NCBI RefSeq assembly: GCF_019320115.1
Contig: NC_089591.1
Span: 57,598,078-57,662,077, forward strand
DNA: 64,000 nucleotides
Source: Miscanthus floridulus
Taxonomy: Eukaryota > Streptophyta > Magnoliopsida > Poales > Poaceae
Direction of reading: 5' to 3'
The position numbers were made by a program, and so were the translations under genes. The notes under the pieces are model-generated. The model was not told where the DNA came from. It saw nothing but the letters and a program-made list of their open reading frames with translations, and ran no database searches. Of this stretch, positions 33,730 to 45,199 are shown in pieces (positions within the stretch are counted from its first letter, which is position 1; each line of letters begins with the position of its first letter).

Positions 33730-36700
33730 TCATGGCTCAGGTCCTCCAGCGTCGGCAGATAGCGGAGGAGCGACCACCTCCTCTTCGAACAGCTTGGCCA
33801 ACGCTGTACCGGGGCCCTCCGCCGCCTCCATTAGCTTCGTAACTGCCTCGTCAGCCTCCTCGTCATCGTCGGGTAGGATGTAGCCATCACTGATGGCTTG
33901 GAGGTCAACGCCTATGTAGCGCGAGGCGATGACGGCCAGCACGCGCTTGACGCCCGTATGCAGCGCTCCTCGGAGCCGCTCGCGCACTTGACCGCTCAAT
34001 GCAATCAGACGGCTCCCAAGGGAGCTACCTGATTGAACCCCCTCGACCTCCAAGGCCTCGTAGGTGGTGTGGGTGGCACTCTTCAGCGCCTTGTGCTCCC
34101 CGATCTCGGTCTCGAGCACCGCCTACATCGCGACGGAAGCCTCGGCTGCCCAGGTAACCTCCACCTCCGACTCTACGCCATAGGAAACGGAATAGGGTTG
34201 AGCGCAAAGGAAAATAAGCCAAATAGGGATGGAAGCCTATGGGACTCACCCTTGGCCTTCTGCTCCCAGCGTCGGGCCTCGACCCGAGAGGCCTCGGCTT
34301 TCTCCTTCAGGCGCTGGGCCTCAACCCGAGAGGCCTCGGCCGCCCTAGAAGCCTCTCTCCCCAGCTCTGCATCACACCAGAGAATGAGGGGGCGAATACA
34401 AGAAGAGCGAATAAAATGAGGGGAATAGGACTCACCCTCAGCCTTTCCCCTCCAGACCACAGCCTTGGTCCAGGTGGCCTCGACCACCGTAAGGGCCTCA
34501 TCTAAAGTGCCCTTCGTCAGCTGGTGCACACTCTGCTCCGCTCCTAGCTACCCAGCAAGAGCCTTGCCCAAGGCCATGGCTTCTTTGGCTCGAGACCTGA
34601 AGGCATCCCGATCACCGGCCACGCGGGTGAGCTCCTCCTCCAACTCCTTGACCTACGCCGCTAGAGGGGCGACCTGCTCCTGGGCCATGGCCGCCTTGAC
34701 CTTTGTATTGGCACAACAAAGGCGGAGGTCCTCCACCTTCGTGCTTCATGCCGACAGGAGCTCGTTAGCGCTTGCAAGAAGGCCCTTCTGCCGCTGAAGC
34801 TGGTCCTAGATGTCCCTCTCCTGCTGGAGAAAGACCGATTTCCCAAGGGACCGGGTCTCAAGCTCCTGGGGGAAACAGAATAGGGGTCAATCCCTACAAA
34901 GAAAACTTAGAAAAAGACTACCGCATGAGAAAAGAAAGCACAAACCTGGGCGACTCCGGGCAGATCGTTGGCCACCACGGATAGCGCCGTCCGTAGTGAC
35001 CGCTCCGCCAGCTGGCGGTACTGCTCGAATGTGTCCCAGCAATCGCCCTCAGCCGCGTCCTTGAGAGCAAACAGAGGCTCCACCTCAGGGTTGTCCCAGC
35101 TCTACCACAGGACACGTGGGTGATCCCACCCGTGGCGCTCGGGTCGTACTCGCGCGAGGGCTGAGCTTCCTTTGCCCGGGGTCGGAGCCGGCTATTCCAT
35201 GACACCGGCCACCTCAACGGTGGCCATCTCCTGCGCCCGAGAAGTATCATCGGAGGAGATCAGAAGGACCTCCACCTCCCAGGCGCTCTCCCACAACAAC
35301 GGCAGGCCTTGAACCAAGGGTGCCACCGAGGCCTCCGCCACCTTCATCTCCACTCCCTAGGCCGATAGCCTCGCCGCGATCATGTCAGCCTCGGTGGTCC
35401 TGGGGGCTCCGACCTCTACCATTGTGGCCTCGGTGGTCCCGGGGCCTCGGTGGTCCCGGGGGCTCCGACCTCCGCCATCGTGGCCTCGGTGGTCGCGGCG
35501 GCGCCTGCCGCAGCGGCCTCGATGGTCCTAGGCTCCCCGGCCTCCGCCGCCTCGGCCTCAAAGACCAAGAAGGCCTCGACCTTGGCAGCCTCGGCAACTG
35601 AGGACACTTTGACCCCATCTGACTCGCGAGCCTCGCCCTCGTGGGGCGGAGGCGCACCCTCCCCCGCCCGTGTCAGGGCCACCTCGACAGCCCCTCCTTG
35701 GGTGGCCGGCTCCTTCGGGTCGGCCCTCGCCGATGCCACGCCACGTTGTAGGGCGGCTTGCTCCTCCGCCACCCAGTGGGCAGTGGAGCCGGGGTTAACC
35801 TTGAGCGCTTTTAGGGGTGCCAAGGTAGGCACCTCTGCAGGTCGCTTTCGGCTAAGGAAAAAACATTTACAAGGTCAGCACAAGACAAAAGAACAAACAG
35901 AAAGCACTGTGGCTCCACCAAAAATACACCTACCTCGAGCGAGGCTACAACCGCTTTGGCACAGTGACCCTTGTCTGCGAAGGCGGTGGAGGCGACAGAG
36001 GCACGGCCTCCGTTTTCATCGGCGCCGGTTGGTCCTCGATGGACCCTGGTGCCCCCTCGGTCCTCTGCGGGGCAGTTGCGTCGCCCCCACTGCCACCTGC
36101 TCCACTGCTGCCGCCGAGCCCACCGAGCTGACGACATGCTTGCCCAACGCTCGCTCCTCGGGCGTGTCAGCCTCGGCCCCGAGGCAGGCAACCGCCGAAC
36201 CCAGGGTGGCTCCTCCTCCTCCTCCTCCTAGGAGGGCCGGGCTGCTTGCCGACACCCTAGGCACCGTCTCCCCTATGTCTGGGAGATGGTCCAGGGGACC
36301 CCGCCCCATCTCACCCTCGTCATCCCCGTCCGAGGCATCCGTCGATAGCGACGGCGACGGGGACTCCTCCAACGAGAGGCCGTCCTTCCTTTGCTGCTAG
36401 CGGCGCTTATCTAGTTCCTCACGTGCAAGGATCTTCTTCGTGCGCTTTGCCACCTTGGCATCCTTCTGCCTTTTCTGCACCTCGATGTGTGCCTAGTTAG
36501 CTGCCCGCCGCCTCGCGTCCTCAGGAATGGGCGACAGGGAGGCTTGCACGTCCCTCATCCCCTGTAGGTATGGTGAACACAGATAAGGAAACAAGAAGCA
36601 ATGACAAACATGGAGGCCCTGGGGGTTGCAGTAGTACGTGACTTACTAGGGACAGGAACCCCCGCGATGGGTGCATCACGAAGGGGGTCAGGTTACTGCC

Positions 36701-37564
36701 CCTCAGCTTTGGCTCCACCGTCTCCCCCACCCGGCAAAGGATTTCCTCGTCAGAAAGGGTGGAGGAGGACATCCGGATGCCCTTGTTTGGCTTGTTTGGC
36801 CTCATCTCGAACAGCCGCCGCCGCCGAGCCATCAGCGGCAGCACCCTCCGGTGGTGGAAGGCGACCACGGCCATGGCCGTAGTAAGGCCACGGCCCCATA
36901 GCCTCTCCAGCCCCTCCAGGAGCGGCTGCAGCTTGGGCTAATCCTCCCTCAGGATGCCATACTTCCACCTCTCCGGGCAGCTCCCCACGATCCACCCGGT
37001 GTAGGGGGGAAGTCCACCGTCATCGTTATGAAGATAGAACCAGCTCGTGTACCATCGGCGATTGGATGATGAAAGCTGGGCCGGGATGTAGAGGTGCTGA
37101 CGGTCCTGGCGCACTTGGAGAGTGCAGCCGCCAGCCCTCACAGCCTTCCTCATGCCTGATGTACCCGTCAGCTTGGTGGTATGCCCCGCCCGGAAGAGGT
37201 GGAGCCACAACTCCCAATGGGGAGCAATCCCCAGATACCCCTCGCAGATAGCGATGAAGATGGCCGCCTATGCGATGGAATTGGGGTTGAAGTTATGGAG
37301 CTCCACGCCGTAGTAATGCGGGAGCGCCCACATGAACCAGTCCGCTAGAATGCCGAGGCCACGCTTATGAAAAGACACGAAGCTCATGACATAACCGTCG
37401 CGAGGCCTTGGCTCTGGCTCATCCGACGGAGCGATCCACTTCGGCCTATTAGGGTCAGTAACCAGGCGAAGGAGCCCGCCGTCGATGAGCGACTGAAGCA
37501 TCTCCATGGTGATGTTGGATGGACCACAAGGGTCCGCCTCGATGACAACAATGTCGCCGACCAT
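33730..37564 (-). pseudogene. Antisense gene of Gypsy 1 (gypsy-type transposon domain), decayed
   Basis: Reading down from 37564 the minus strand has coherent domain sequence in pieces: VTDPNRPKWIAPSDEPEPRP, VSFHKRGLGILADWFMWAL, HWELWLHLFRAGHTTKLTG and TSWFYLHNDDGGLPPYTG. Further on is an Ala/Glu/Arg-rich coiled-coil (34529-33730, with ASRVEAQRLKEKAEASRVEA). This fits the protein family known as 'putative gypsy type transposon' (Transposase_28), carried antisense downstream of pol in some grass Gypsy elements. Stops and frame changes show decay. Large plus-strand openings here, for example around 35450-36400, are shadows of this GC-rich antisense gene. Confidence 0.6.
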
Positions 37565-38025
37565 GAGTGCGGTGGAGGGTTTGACTATGGCGGTGAGTCT
37601 CTCACTCTCTCCCTCTCTCTACCTTGCCTCTCTCCCTTCTTCCCGGGGCTCTCTGCTCTAGCGATGGCTTAAAGATGGCAAAAGCTATTACGGGCAAGGT
37701 AAGGAGGGGAGGGGCGAGGCTCATTGTGTATTTATGCAGGATGAAGGCAAAATAGATGGGCGACGAAATCGGGGAAGTTTCCCTCAGAACCGGCGTGGTT
37801 AATCCTGATCCGATCTTACCGCCCACATGCCCACCTTTTCCTCATTAATCACGGGAACAATTACGTCCCATCCACTGACACCACGTCTCGCTCGACTACT
37901 ATAGCAGCAGGCGTCGTTCTACCTCCCCGAGAAATTTGCCTCAAAAGGCACGCCAGTCGTTGCCGAGCCGATGGGGAAGACATTCCCCCACCCTATTCCT
38001 TTCAGATGAAAGAATCGGGCACTAA

Positions 38026-39600
38026 GCCTATTATGGTCTAGGGGTTCGAAGGCTGGGCCCCTAGGGGTTTCGACAACCGCCCTAGGACAACAGAGTCAGG
38101 GACGACCGCGAGCGAGCCCACACGGGGCCGAGGCCCAAGCAAGCGAAATGCTTGGGATGCCCTAAGTCATGTCCGAGATCGGTAGGGAGGTCTCCAAATG
38201 GGATCCCACCGTAGGGAGGCACCGAGCCACCGGGGCCTAGTGAACGGCCTTGGCACCCACTAGAGAAACCCTCTAGTACTCTTGGAGTGCATCTCTAGAC
38301 CACTAGCCGTCCCTTAGTGAATAGGGCACGGGCCTCCACTCGGACTTACCCGATAACCACTCACCAGAAGTGCCACCGCTCATGCCCACCGAGGGTAGCC
38401 TGGCACATTTCACCCCTTCTTCCGAGCAAAAAGGAAGCACGAGGGTCGTACAAAAAGCCAGGGGAACCCCTGACGGACCTCTTGCTCCGTGCAAAGGCTA
38501 AGGGGCTCTTCCTACAACCTTGCTGAGACCTAGCGACCCCGGCTCGCACTCGAGGGGGCTCGGCAAAACAACCTCTCCTTCCAAGCGAAAAGGAAGTGCG
38601 AGGGTCGTACAAAAAGCCACGGGAGCTCCTGATGGCCCTCTCGCTCCATGTAGAGGCTAGGGGGCCCTTCCTATAGATAGGCCGAGACCCCACGACCTAG
38701 GTTCGCACCCAAGGGAGCCTCGACAAACAAACCCTCACGCGCGAGGGGCATACAAAAAGCTAGGGGAACTCCCAACGGCCCTCTCGCTCCATGCAGAGGC
38801 TAGGGGGCTCTTCCTGCAACCTTGCCAAGACCCAACGACCCAGGCTCGCACCCAAATGGGCTCGGCAAACAACCCCTCCGTCCTAACGAAAAGGATGTGT
38901 GAGGGTCAAACAAAAAAGCCAGGGGGACCCTTGACCGCCCTCTCGCTCCGGGCGGAGGCTCGGGGGCTCCTCCTGCACCCAAGACAAAGACAAACGACCT
39001 AAGCCCGTGCTAGAAGTTTTGTTTCAAACACGATAAAGGGCATCGAGCCTGTTACGGTCTAGGGGTTCGAAGGCTAGGCCCCCTAGGGTTTCGACAGCCA
39101 TCCTAGGGCAACAGAGTCAGGGACGACTATGGGCGAGCCCACGTATGGCCAAGGCCCAAGCAAACGATCGCTCGGGACATCCTAAGTCATGTCCAAGACC
39201 GGCAGGGAGGTCTCTAAATGGGATCCCACCGTACGGAGGCACCGAGTCACCGGGGCCCAACGAACGGCCTTGGCACCCACTAGAGAAACCCTATGGTACT
39301 CTTGGAGTGCGTCTCTGGACCACTAGCTGACCCCTAGCGAACGGGGCATGGGCCTCCACTTGGACTTACCCGATAACAGCTCACCAGAGATGTCATCACT
39401 CGCACCCACCAAGGGTAGCCTGATATATCCCCCTCCTTCGAAGCGAAAAGGAAGCATGAGAGTCGCACAAAAAGTCAGGGGAACCCCCGATCACCCTCTT
39501 GCTCCGTGCAGAGGCTCGGGGGCTCTTCCTGTGACCTTGCTAAAACCTCGTGACCCAAACTCGCACTTGTAGGCTCGGCAAATACGATAAAAACTCCTCA
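38026..39600. repeat. Nested tandem repeats upstream of the Gypsy 1 3' LTR
   Basis: A block starting ggtctaggggttcgaaggct recurs about 1.02 kb later (38036 and 39056). Inside, a unit of about 143-159 bp recurs near 38445, 38604, 38747, 38906 and again 39463. It is built on gagggtcgtacaaaaagcca, ccctctcgctcc and aggctagggggctcttcct. Tandem arrays in the 3' untranslated region are a known habit of Tat-lineage elements. No gene is seen in 37570-39794. Confidence 0.75.
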
Positions 39601-39794
39601 CTCAACATGAAAAAGCCCCTGGAGGAGTAAATCCACTCCTCCAGGGCCTCGGGGGCTACACCCGGCGGGTGCGCTCGCGCACACCCACCGAAACCTCAAA
39701 AGGAAAACACAATTCCTACAGGAGTAGCTGCAAGCCAAGTCTTGACAAACCCTCAGGGAGAGTGCTCGCACTCCCCCTAAGGCTCGGGAGCTAC

Positions 39795-40843
39795 TGTTAG
39801 GAAACATAAAACGGGGTACCCCGAGCGTACACCAAAAGAGTCACTTAAACCCCATCAACAACAAAGCCAGAAGGTAAGCCATGGATTAACCACCGGCCCC
39901 ATCCGAGCCCACCAGCTCTCCGCCTCACCTTAGGCCTCGCACGGGAGGTCTCGATGCCCTAACGAATCTCCGCCTCGCGCAAGACCCCTCGCGGGAGGCC
40001 TCGACAAGGAGCCCAATCTCCATCTTGCCCGAGGCCCCAAGCGTATAGCCTTGAATGAGATAGCGATTCTCTGTATCGCTCGAAGCTGGCTTTGTGATAA
40101 CTCATCGCTCCCGCCTCGACCAGTCTTCCCAATAGTGTGTCATGTCACATTAATGCGTCAACCACTCCCGCAATCTCAGCCGGACTACGGCTCGACACCA
40201 CGGAGTGGCTAACGAGACAAGGAGTCACATCAATGCCATACCGGCTAGGACAGGGCGCGGTAGGGATTACCGGCCACTGTGTTCTGGCACTGTGCCCACG
40301 ATCAGCGCCTGCACTACACTATGCCCCGCAATCCCCGCCCCGAAGACAACGCGGCATGGGAAGTCTCATCCGGGTCGTCGACGCCTTAGGATTAGCGCAT
40401 AAGATCAACCACTTCCTCCGAGCCTTGGCACTTTACGTTAGGGCCTCGGCTACCTCAGGATACACGTCTGTCGAGACCCCCCATGACGGTTCGGCCCAGG
40501 CACCAACCGAGCCTCGGCTTCGTGCATAGTCATCTGCAGTGACCCGCACGTCGGCCGCCACACCCGCTTCGAGGTAGCCCTGGAGCTCCCATGATGCACA
40601 TGATCGGATGAGACCAGCACGTCGCCCCAGTGCTTCAAGGATGGACCACTCCGATGACCACGCCGCCATAGGAACAGGCTACAGGGCTCAGACACCCCAC
40701 CTCCGTTCACACGACGCCGTATAGTTAGCACACGTACTACCCTTGTCCCCCCTTCAACTATAAAAGGAAAGGACCTAGGCCATTTCTAGGGGAGAGAGGA
40801 ACACACGCACACAAGCAACCTTCTATAACACGCACGCTTCCCC
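39795..40843 (+). repeat. 3' LTR of Gypsy 1, truncated
   Basis: It starts TGTTAGGAAACATAAAACGG after a polypurine-like gctcgggagctac. It aligns with 25384-26431 of the 5' LTR up to cgcttcccc and then switches abruptly to CACTA leader sequence (aagcatacttgtcctgattc). The last about 263 bp of the LTR are absent. Confidence 0.85.
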
Positions 40844-40884
40844 AAGCATACTTGTCCTGATTCACAGATGATCTTGAGCAATAA

Positions 40885-43800
40885 ATGGATCGTGACTATG
40901 GTAATCAACAAGGTGGTGGCTTTGGCAATCAACAAGGTGGTGGCTTTGACAATGAACAAGGTGGTAATGATGCTGGTGATGCTAGCAATGATGGCGAAGC
41001 ACGTGAGGGGGATGTAGATGACGGTGACAACTTGGACGAAATGCTTGGGGCCTTTGGACCAGAAATATTAGAAAAGAGCAAGAGAGGTCTAAAAAATCTT
41101 GAGAGGGTGACAAAAGCATCGAAGAAGACTGTGTATGATGCTGAGAAGGGCTGTCCGACATACTTCACACTGCTATGTTTTGTGCTTGAGCTACTCATCC
41201 TAAAGGCTAAGTACGGCTGGTCGGACTGCAGTTTTGATGATCTGTTGTGCCTCATGTCATGGTTGCTCCCATGGCCAAACACAGTTCCCACCAACACATA
41301 CCAAGCGAAGAAGGTTATAAGTCCACTCACATTGGGGGTTGAAAAAATCCATGCATGCCCCAACCACTGTATCCTTTTTCGGCGTGGCACATCGTTTGAG
41401 ACTTTAGATACATGTCCTAGGTGTGGGGCTAGTCGATACAAGAACAATAACCTTCAAAGTGGGGTGAAAGCCTCCACAGGAAAGAGGAAAAAGGGTGGGA
41501 AGAAGGTGGTGCAAGAATCTCAGCCCCTAGAGGAAACTCCATTAGGCAACGATGCAAATAAGAGAAGAATTCCTGCCCTGGTTATGTGGTACTTGCCAGT
41601 GACCGACCGCTTGAGGTGTATGTTCCTAAACCCTAAGGAAGGCGCACTGATGACATGGTGGGATGATGAGCGCAAGGTAGATGATGATACGATCACACAC
41701 CCGGTCGATTGTAGCCAGTGGCAAGCGTTCGATGCCAAGTACAAAGCAGAATTCAGTGATGACCCACAGAATGTATGGTTCGACTTGAGCACCGATGGAA
41801 TGAATCCCTTCAATGAGAGGATGACCGACCACATCACATGGCTAGTCATCTTGACCATGTACAACCTCCCAATGTATTTGTGTCAGAAGAGGAAGTACCT
41901 TCTCCTCACCATTCTTATCTCTAGCCCCAAACAACCAGGCATTGATATAGACGTGTTCTTGGAGCCTCTGATGCAAGAAATGGAGAGGCTATGGAGGTAT
42001 GGGGAGTCAATGTACAATGCGTTCCGACGGGAGGACTTCATATGCAAAGCAATAATATTTGTTACTACCAATGATTACCCCACGCTGTTTGCCCTGTCTG
42101 GATAGTTCAAAGGCAAGACTGGATGCTTAGTTTGTTTGGATGATACTAAATGGGTGTTCCTAGATGGATCCAGGAAGATAGTTTACATAAGGAACCGACG
42201 CTTCTTAAAGACAGGTCACAAGTACCGCGGCAAATTATACCTAAGATACTATGACAACATCCCAGAGGATGAACCCCCTCCAGAGAGACGTCGTAATGGA
42301 GAACATGTGTTCAGAATGGTCCAAAACATACACATCGTCTATGGAAAGAAGAATCCGGATGGAATGATCAGAGATAGAAGCACACCTCCCATCGAAGGCA
42401 TACCATTCAAGAAGCAATCGATCTTCTTTCAGTACCTGCCTTATTGGCCAGACTTGGAGGTCCCCTATGCCATTGATGCGATGCACGTGCAGAAGAATGT
42501 CTTTGAGAGTCTCATGGCTACCTTGATGGACATGGGCAAGTCAAAGGATGGTCTCAGATCATAGAAAGACATGGTGCAGCTGAATGTGACGCGGGAGCTT
42601 TGGTCGGTACAACAGGATAATGGCAAGTACATTCTTCCCATGGCTAGCTTCAACCTAACCCTAGAGGAGAGGAGAGCTATATGCATTTTCCTTAGGGGGG
42701 GTCAGAGTGCCGACTGGGTTTTCGGCGAACCCGAAGAAGCTAGTGTCGATGAAGGACCTATCATTAACATACTATAAGGCCAATGATTGTCATATGATGC
42801 TAACAGTGTTCTTACCAATTGCAATCAGGGCTATAAAGCTAGAGTTCCTAAAGATGGCCATCACCCGCATGTGCTACTTCTTTTCGAAGATCTCACAGAA
42901 GACGATTCACAGGCAAGAGCTGAGTGACCTACATGAATTCATGGTGGAGACCTAGAACCAGCTAGAGATGTGTTTAACTCCCACTTTTTTGATATAATGG
43001 TACATCTCATGATTCACCTGGTTCATCAGATCGAGGTGATGGGCCCTAGCTTCTTGCATGAAATGTGGTCCTACGAGTGGTTCATGTCGGTTCTAAGTCG
43101 ATACGTGCATAACCAAACACACCCAGAGGGCTCCATGATAGAGGGTTACAATTCCAAAGAAGTCATCGAGTGCTACCAAGAGTGGCTAAAAGTACAGAGT
43201 GGGATTGGTAATCCTGATTCTCATCACAAGGGAAGGCTAGCTAGGAAGGGCACAAGTGATAGGAAAGTGTTCCTTGACAATGATTATAGAGAGGTGAGTC
43301 AGACGTATTACAGTGTCTTGCAGAGTATGGCAGTGATGCAACTATACATTGATGAACACATGGCTATCATTATGGCCGAGAGGAATGGCCATTCAGATGA
43401 TTGGGTCATGAAACAACATAAGCAACGCTTGACATCATGGTTGAAGGACCAGAACATACAACCTGGAGAAACCATAGATTCTATTACCATCAGTCGATTG
43501 GCGGCCGGGCCATCGAAACAGGTGACGTCTTGGAATGCTTATGACATCAATGGGTACACATACTATACCGACACAAAGGACAGGAAATCTATGAATCAGA
43601 ACAGCGGCGTCTGAATAGAGGCTCTCGACGGAGTGGGGCAAAAGGTCCTATACTTTGGCATAATTGAAGATATATGGGAACTTGACTATGGAAGGGATAT
43701 AAAGGTGGCCCTGTTTCGATGCCGCTGGATCAAACAACATCAATTCAATGAGATCGGACAGAGAGTTGTTGACCTCTAGAATGTAGGCTACCAGGATGAC

Positions 43801-43960
43801 CCTTGGGTGCTCGCTGAACGTGTTGCGCAAGTCTTCTATATGCCCGACCCACAAAGTAACCTCCCCCCAAAGAAGAAGACAAAGCACCTGGTGGCATAGA
43901 GAACGTAGTAGGGATCAGCACGAGGTAGATAGGAAAGGATTTGGGACCTTCCATCCTACA
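40885..43960 (+). pseudogene. CACTA transposase (TNPD/En-Spm type), broken
   Basis: The ATG at 40885 follows the truncated LTR by 41 bp. It opens a 406-codon frame with a Gly/Gln/Asn-rich repeat (NQQGGGFGNQQGGGF), an acidic stretch, then family signatures. These are AKKVISPLTLGVEKIHACPN, TCPRCGASRY, HPVDCSQWQAFDAKY and LSTDGMNPFNERMTDHITW, with YNLPMYLCQKRKYLLLTILI. Later pieces carry GKTGCLVCLDDT, AIDAMHVQKNVFESLM, HEMWSYEWFMSVLSRYVHNQ and the C-terminal WNAYDINGYTYYTDTKD domain. This is the Transposase_21 family with DUF4218/DUF4216-like regions. Stops near 42103, 42562 and 42955, a frameshift near 42700 and later stops make it non-functional. TNPD cuts the CACTA ends in the nucleus (family knowledge). 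Confidence 0.85.
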
Positions 43961-44001
43961 GACAGGATTCAGATGGAGATAGGAGTTGTGCACAAGCACA
44001 A

Positions 44002-44485
44002 TCAGTGGTGGATCCAGAAATCGAGCAAGAGGGAGGCTAAATAATTTAAGGCTATAGATCTTATAAGCGGCAAATTTTAATGGTTATCTTTCAAAGGCCT
44101 AGATCAGCAACTATGTCATCAATATTAGGCTCAATCTGTGTTCTTTTTTTACTCAACTTGACTCTCTCTCATTCCAGCACCATTTTTACCATATCTTTCT
44201 TATTAAAATACTTTTCCATCCTAACCTCCTATGCCCTACCGTTGTATAATGCAATTATTAGAAACTAACAGTTGGCATTCATCAATCAAAAAGGATGCAT
44301 TGATGTAATCATAATCAATAATTAATACTCACTGACTCGATGTGCAAGTGTAGCAACCAGCAGCAGGGTGTCTTGGCCTAGGGGCAAGCCGGCTGGGAGT
44401 GACTCCACTAGGTGCTAGCTTATGCCGTTATGCGTCACCTGCCAGGGCATAGCATTGCAGGATTTATACAACTGGCTCCAATAAT
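44002..44485 (-). mobile_element. Possible small hAT-like insertion in the CACTA element
   Basis: The left edge reads cagtggtggatccag and the right edge complements to cattattggagccag, matching at 11 of 15 positions and resembling Ac/hAT-type ends. The minus strand inside reads MEKYFNKKDMVKMVLE and EPNIDDIVADLGL, weakly similar to the N-terminus of hAT-derived TTF-zinc-finger proteins. No target duplication was found. The remaining 44486-44940 shows no recognisable gene. Confidence 0.3.
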
Positions 44486-44941
44486 GTGACCTACTCCATA
44501 TTTGTTATTGCCGTTGACAAAATCTTGGCTGGTTAATGAATTTGGTAGCTTGATTTATCTATGATAGAACCAAAGGGGTTGGTAGATATATAAATGGCAT
44601 GTCCTTGCTTTTGAGGACTTGGTTCATGCATTCAGGGTGATAATATATGTAGTCTTTTCCTCAATCTAGTTTTTTCAAAGTAATTGTTCATAGTAGTCAT
44701 ACACAGTTTTATTAAGGAGGATGGTTTACTATATTCTTATTTGTTGACTTGTCCAAAAAAGTGTGCCTCTTCATGGAAAATCTTCCACTAAGCAATCTGA
44801 GGAGTACGTAAACTTGCACTTGAAGCTGAAAAGAAGTAAATATTTACTCACCAAGTTAATTTCCATGATAAATGGATCCACCCTTTGCCGTCAAATCAAT
44901 ATTTGCCAATTATTTGCTAGATCATTCAACAGAGTGCTTTC

Positions 44942-45150
<209 letters not shown>

Positions 45151-45199
45151 CTTTTTTTCTTGCATCTCTTAGAACAAGGCACGAAATGTCGTGAACATC

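Larger units (their letters stand above)
25384..40843 (+). mobile_element. Gypsy LTR retrotransposon 1 (Tat lineage), degenerate
   Basis: Layout: 5' LTR, PBS, leader, gag, protease, RT, RNase H, a second (archaeal-type) RNase H, integrase, an antisense gene, tandem repeats, polypurine-like tract, and a truncated 3' LTR. The second RNase H behind the first is the signature of the Tat/Ogre lineage (family knowledge). The two LTRs differ at roughly 8% of sites in the first 190 bp by my hand count, mostly transitions, so the insertion is old. It sits in the 5' leader of the CACTA element. Its 3' LTR stops about 260 bp short and joins CACTA sequence directly, so no target duplication remains. Confidence 0.85.

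Noticed and set aside
35450..36400. 316-codon plus-strand frame
   Set aside because: Ala/Ser-rich low-complexity translation opposite the decayed antisense gene of Gypsy 1; best explained as its GC-rich shadow.
38026..39600. CRISPR-like array
   Set aside because: Units are imperfect 143-159-bp tandem repeats with no constant repeat plus unique spacer pattern, in a plant retrotransposon.
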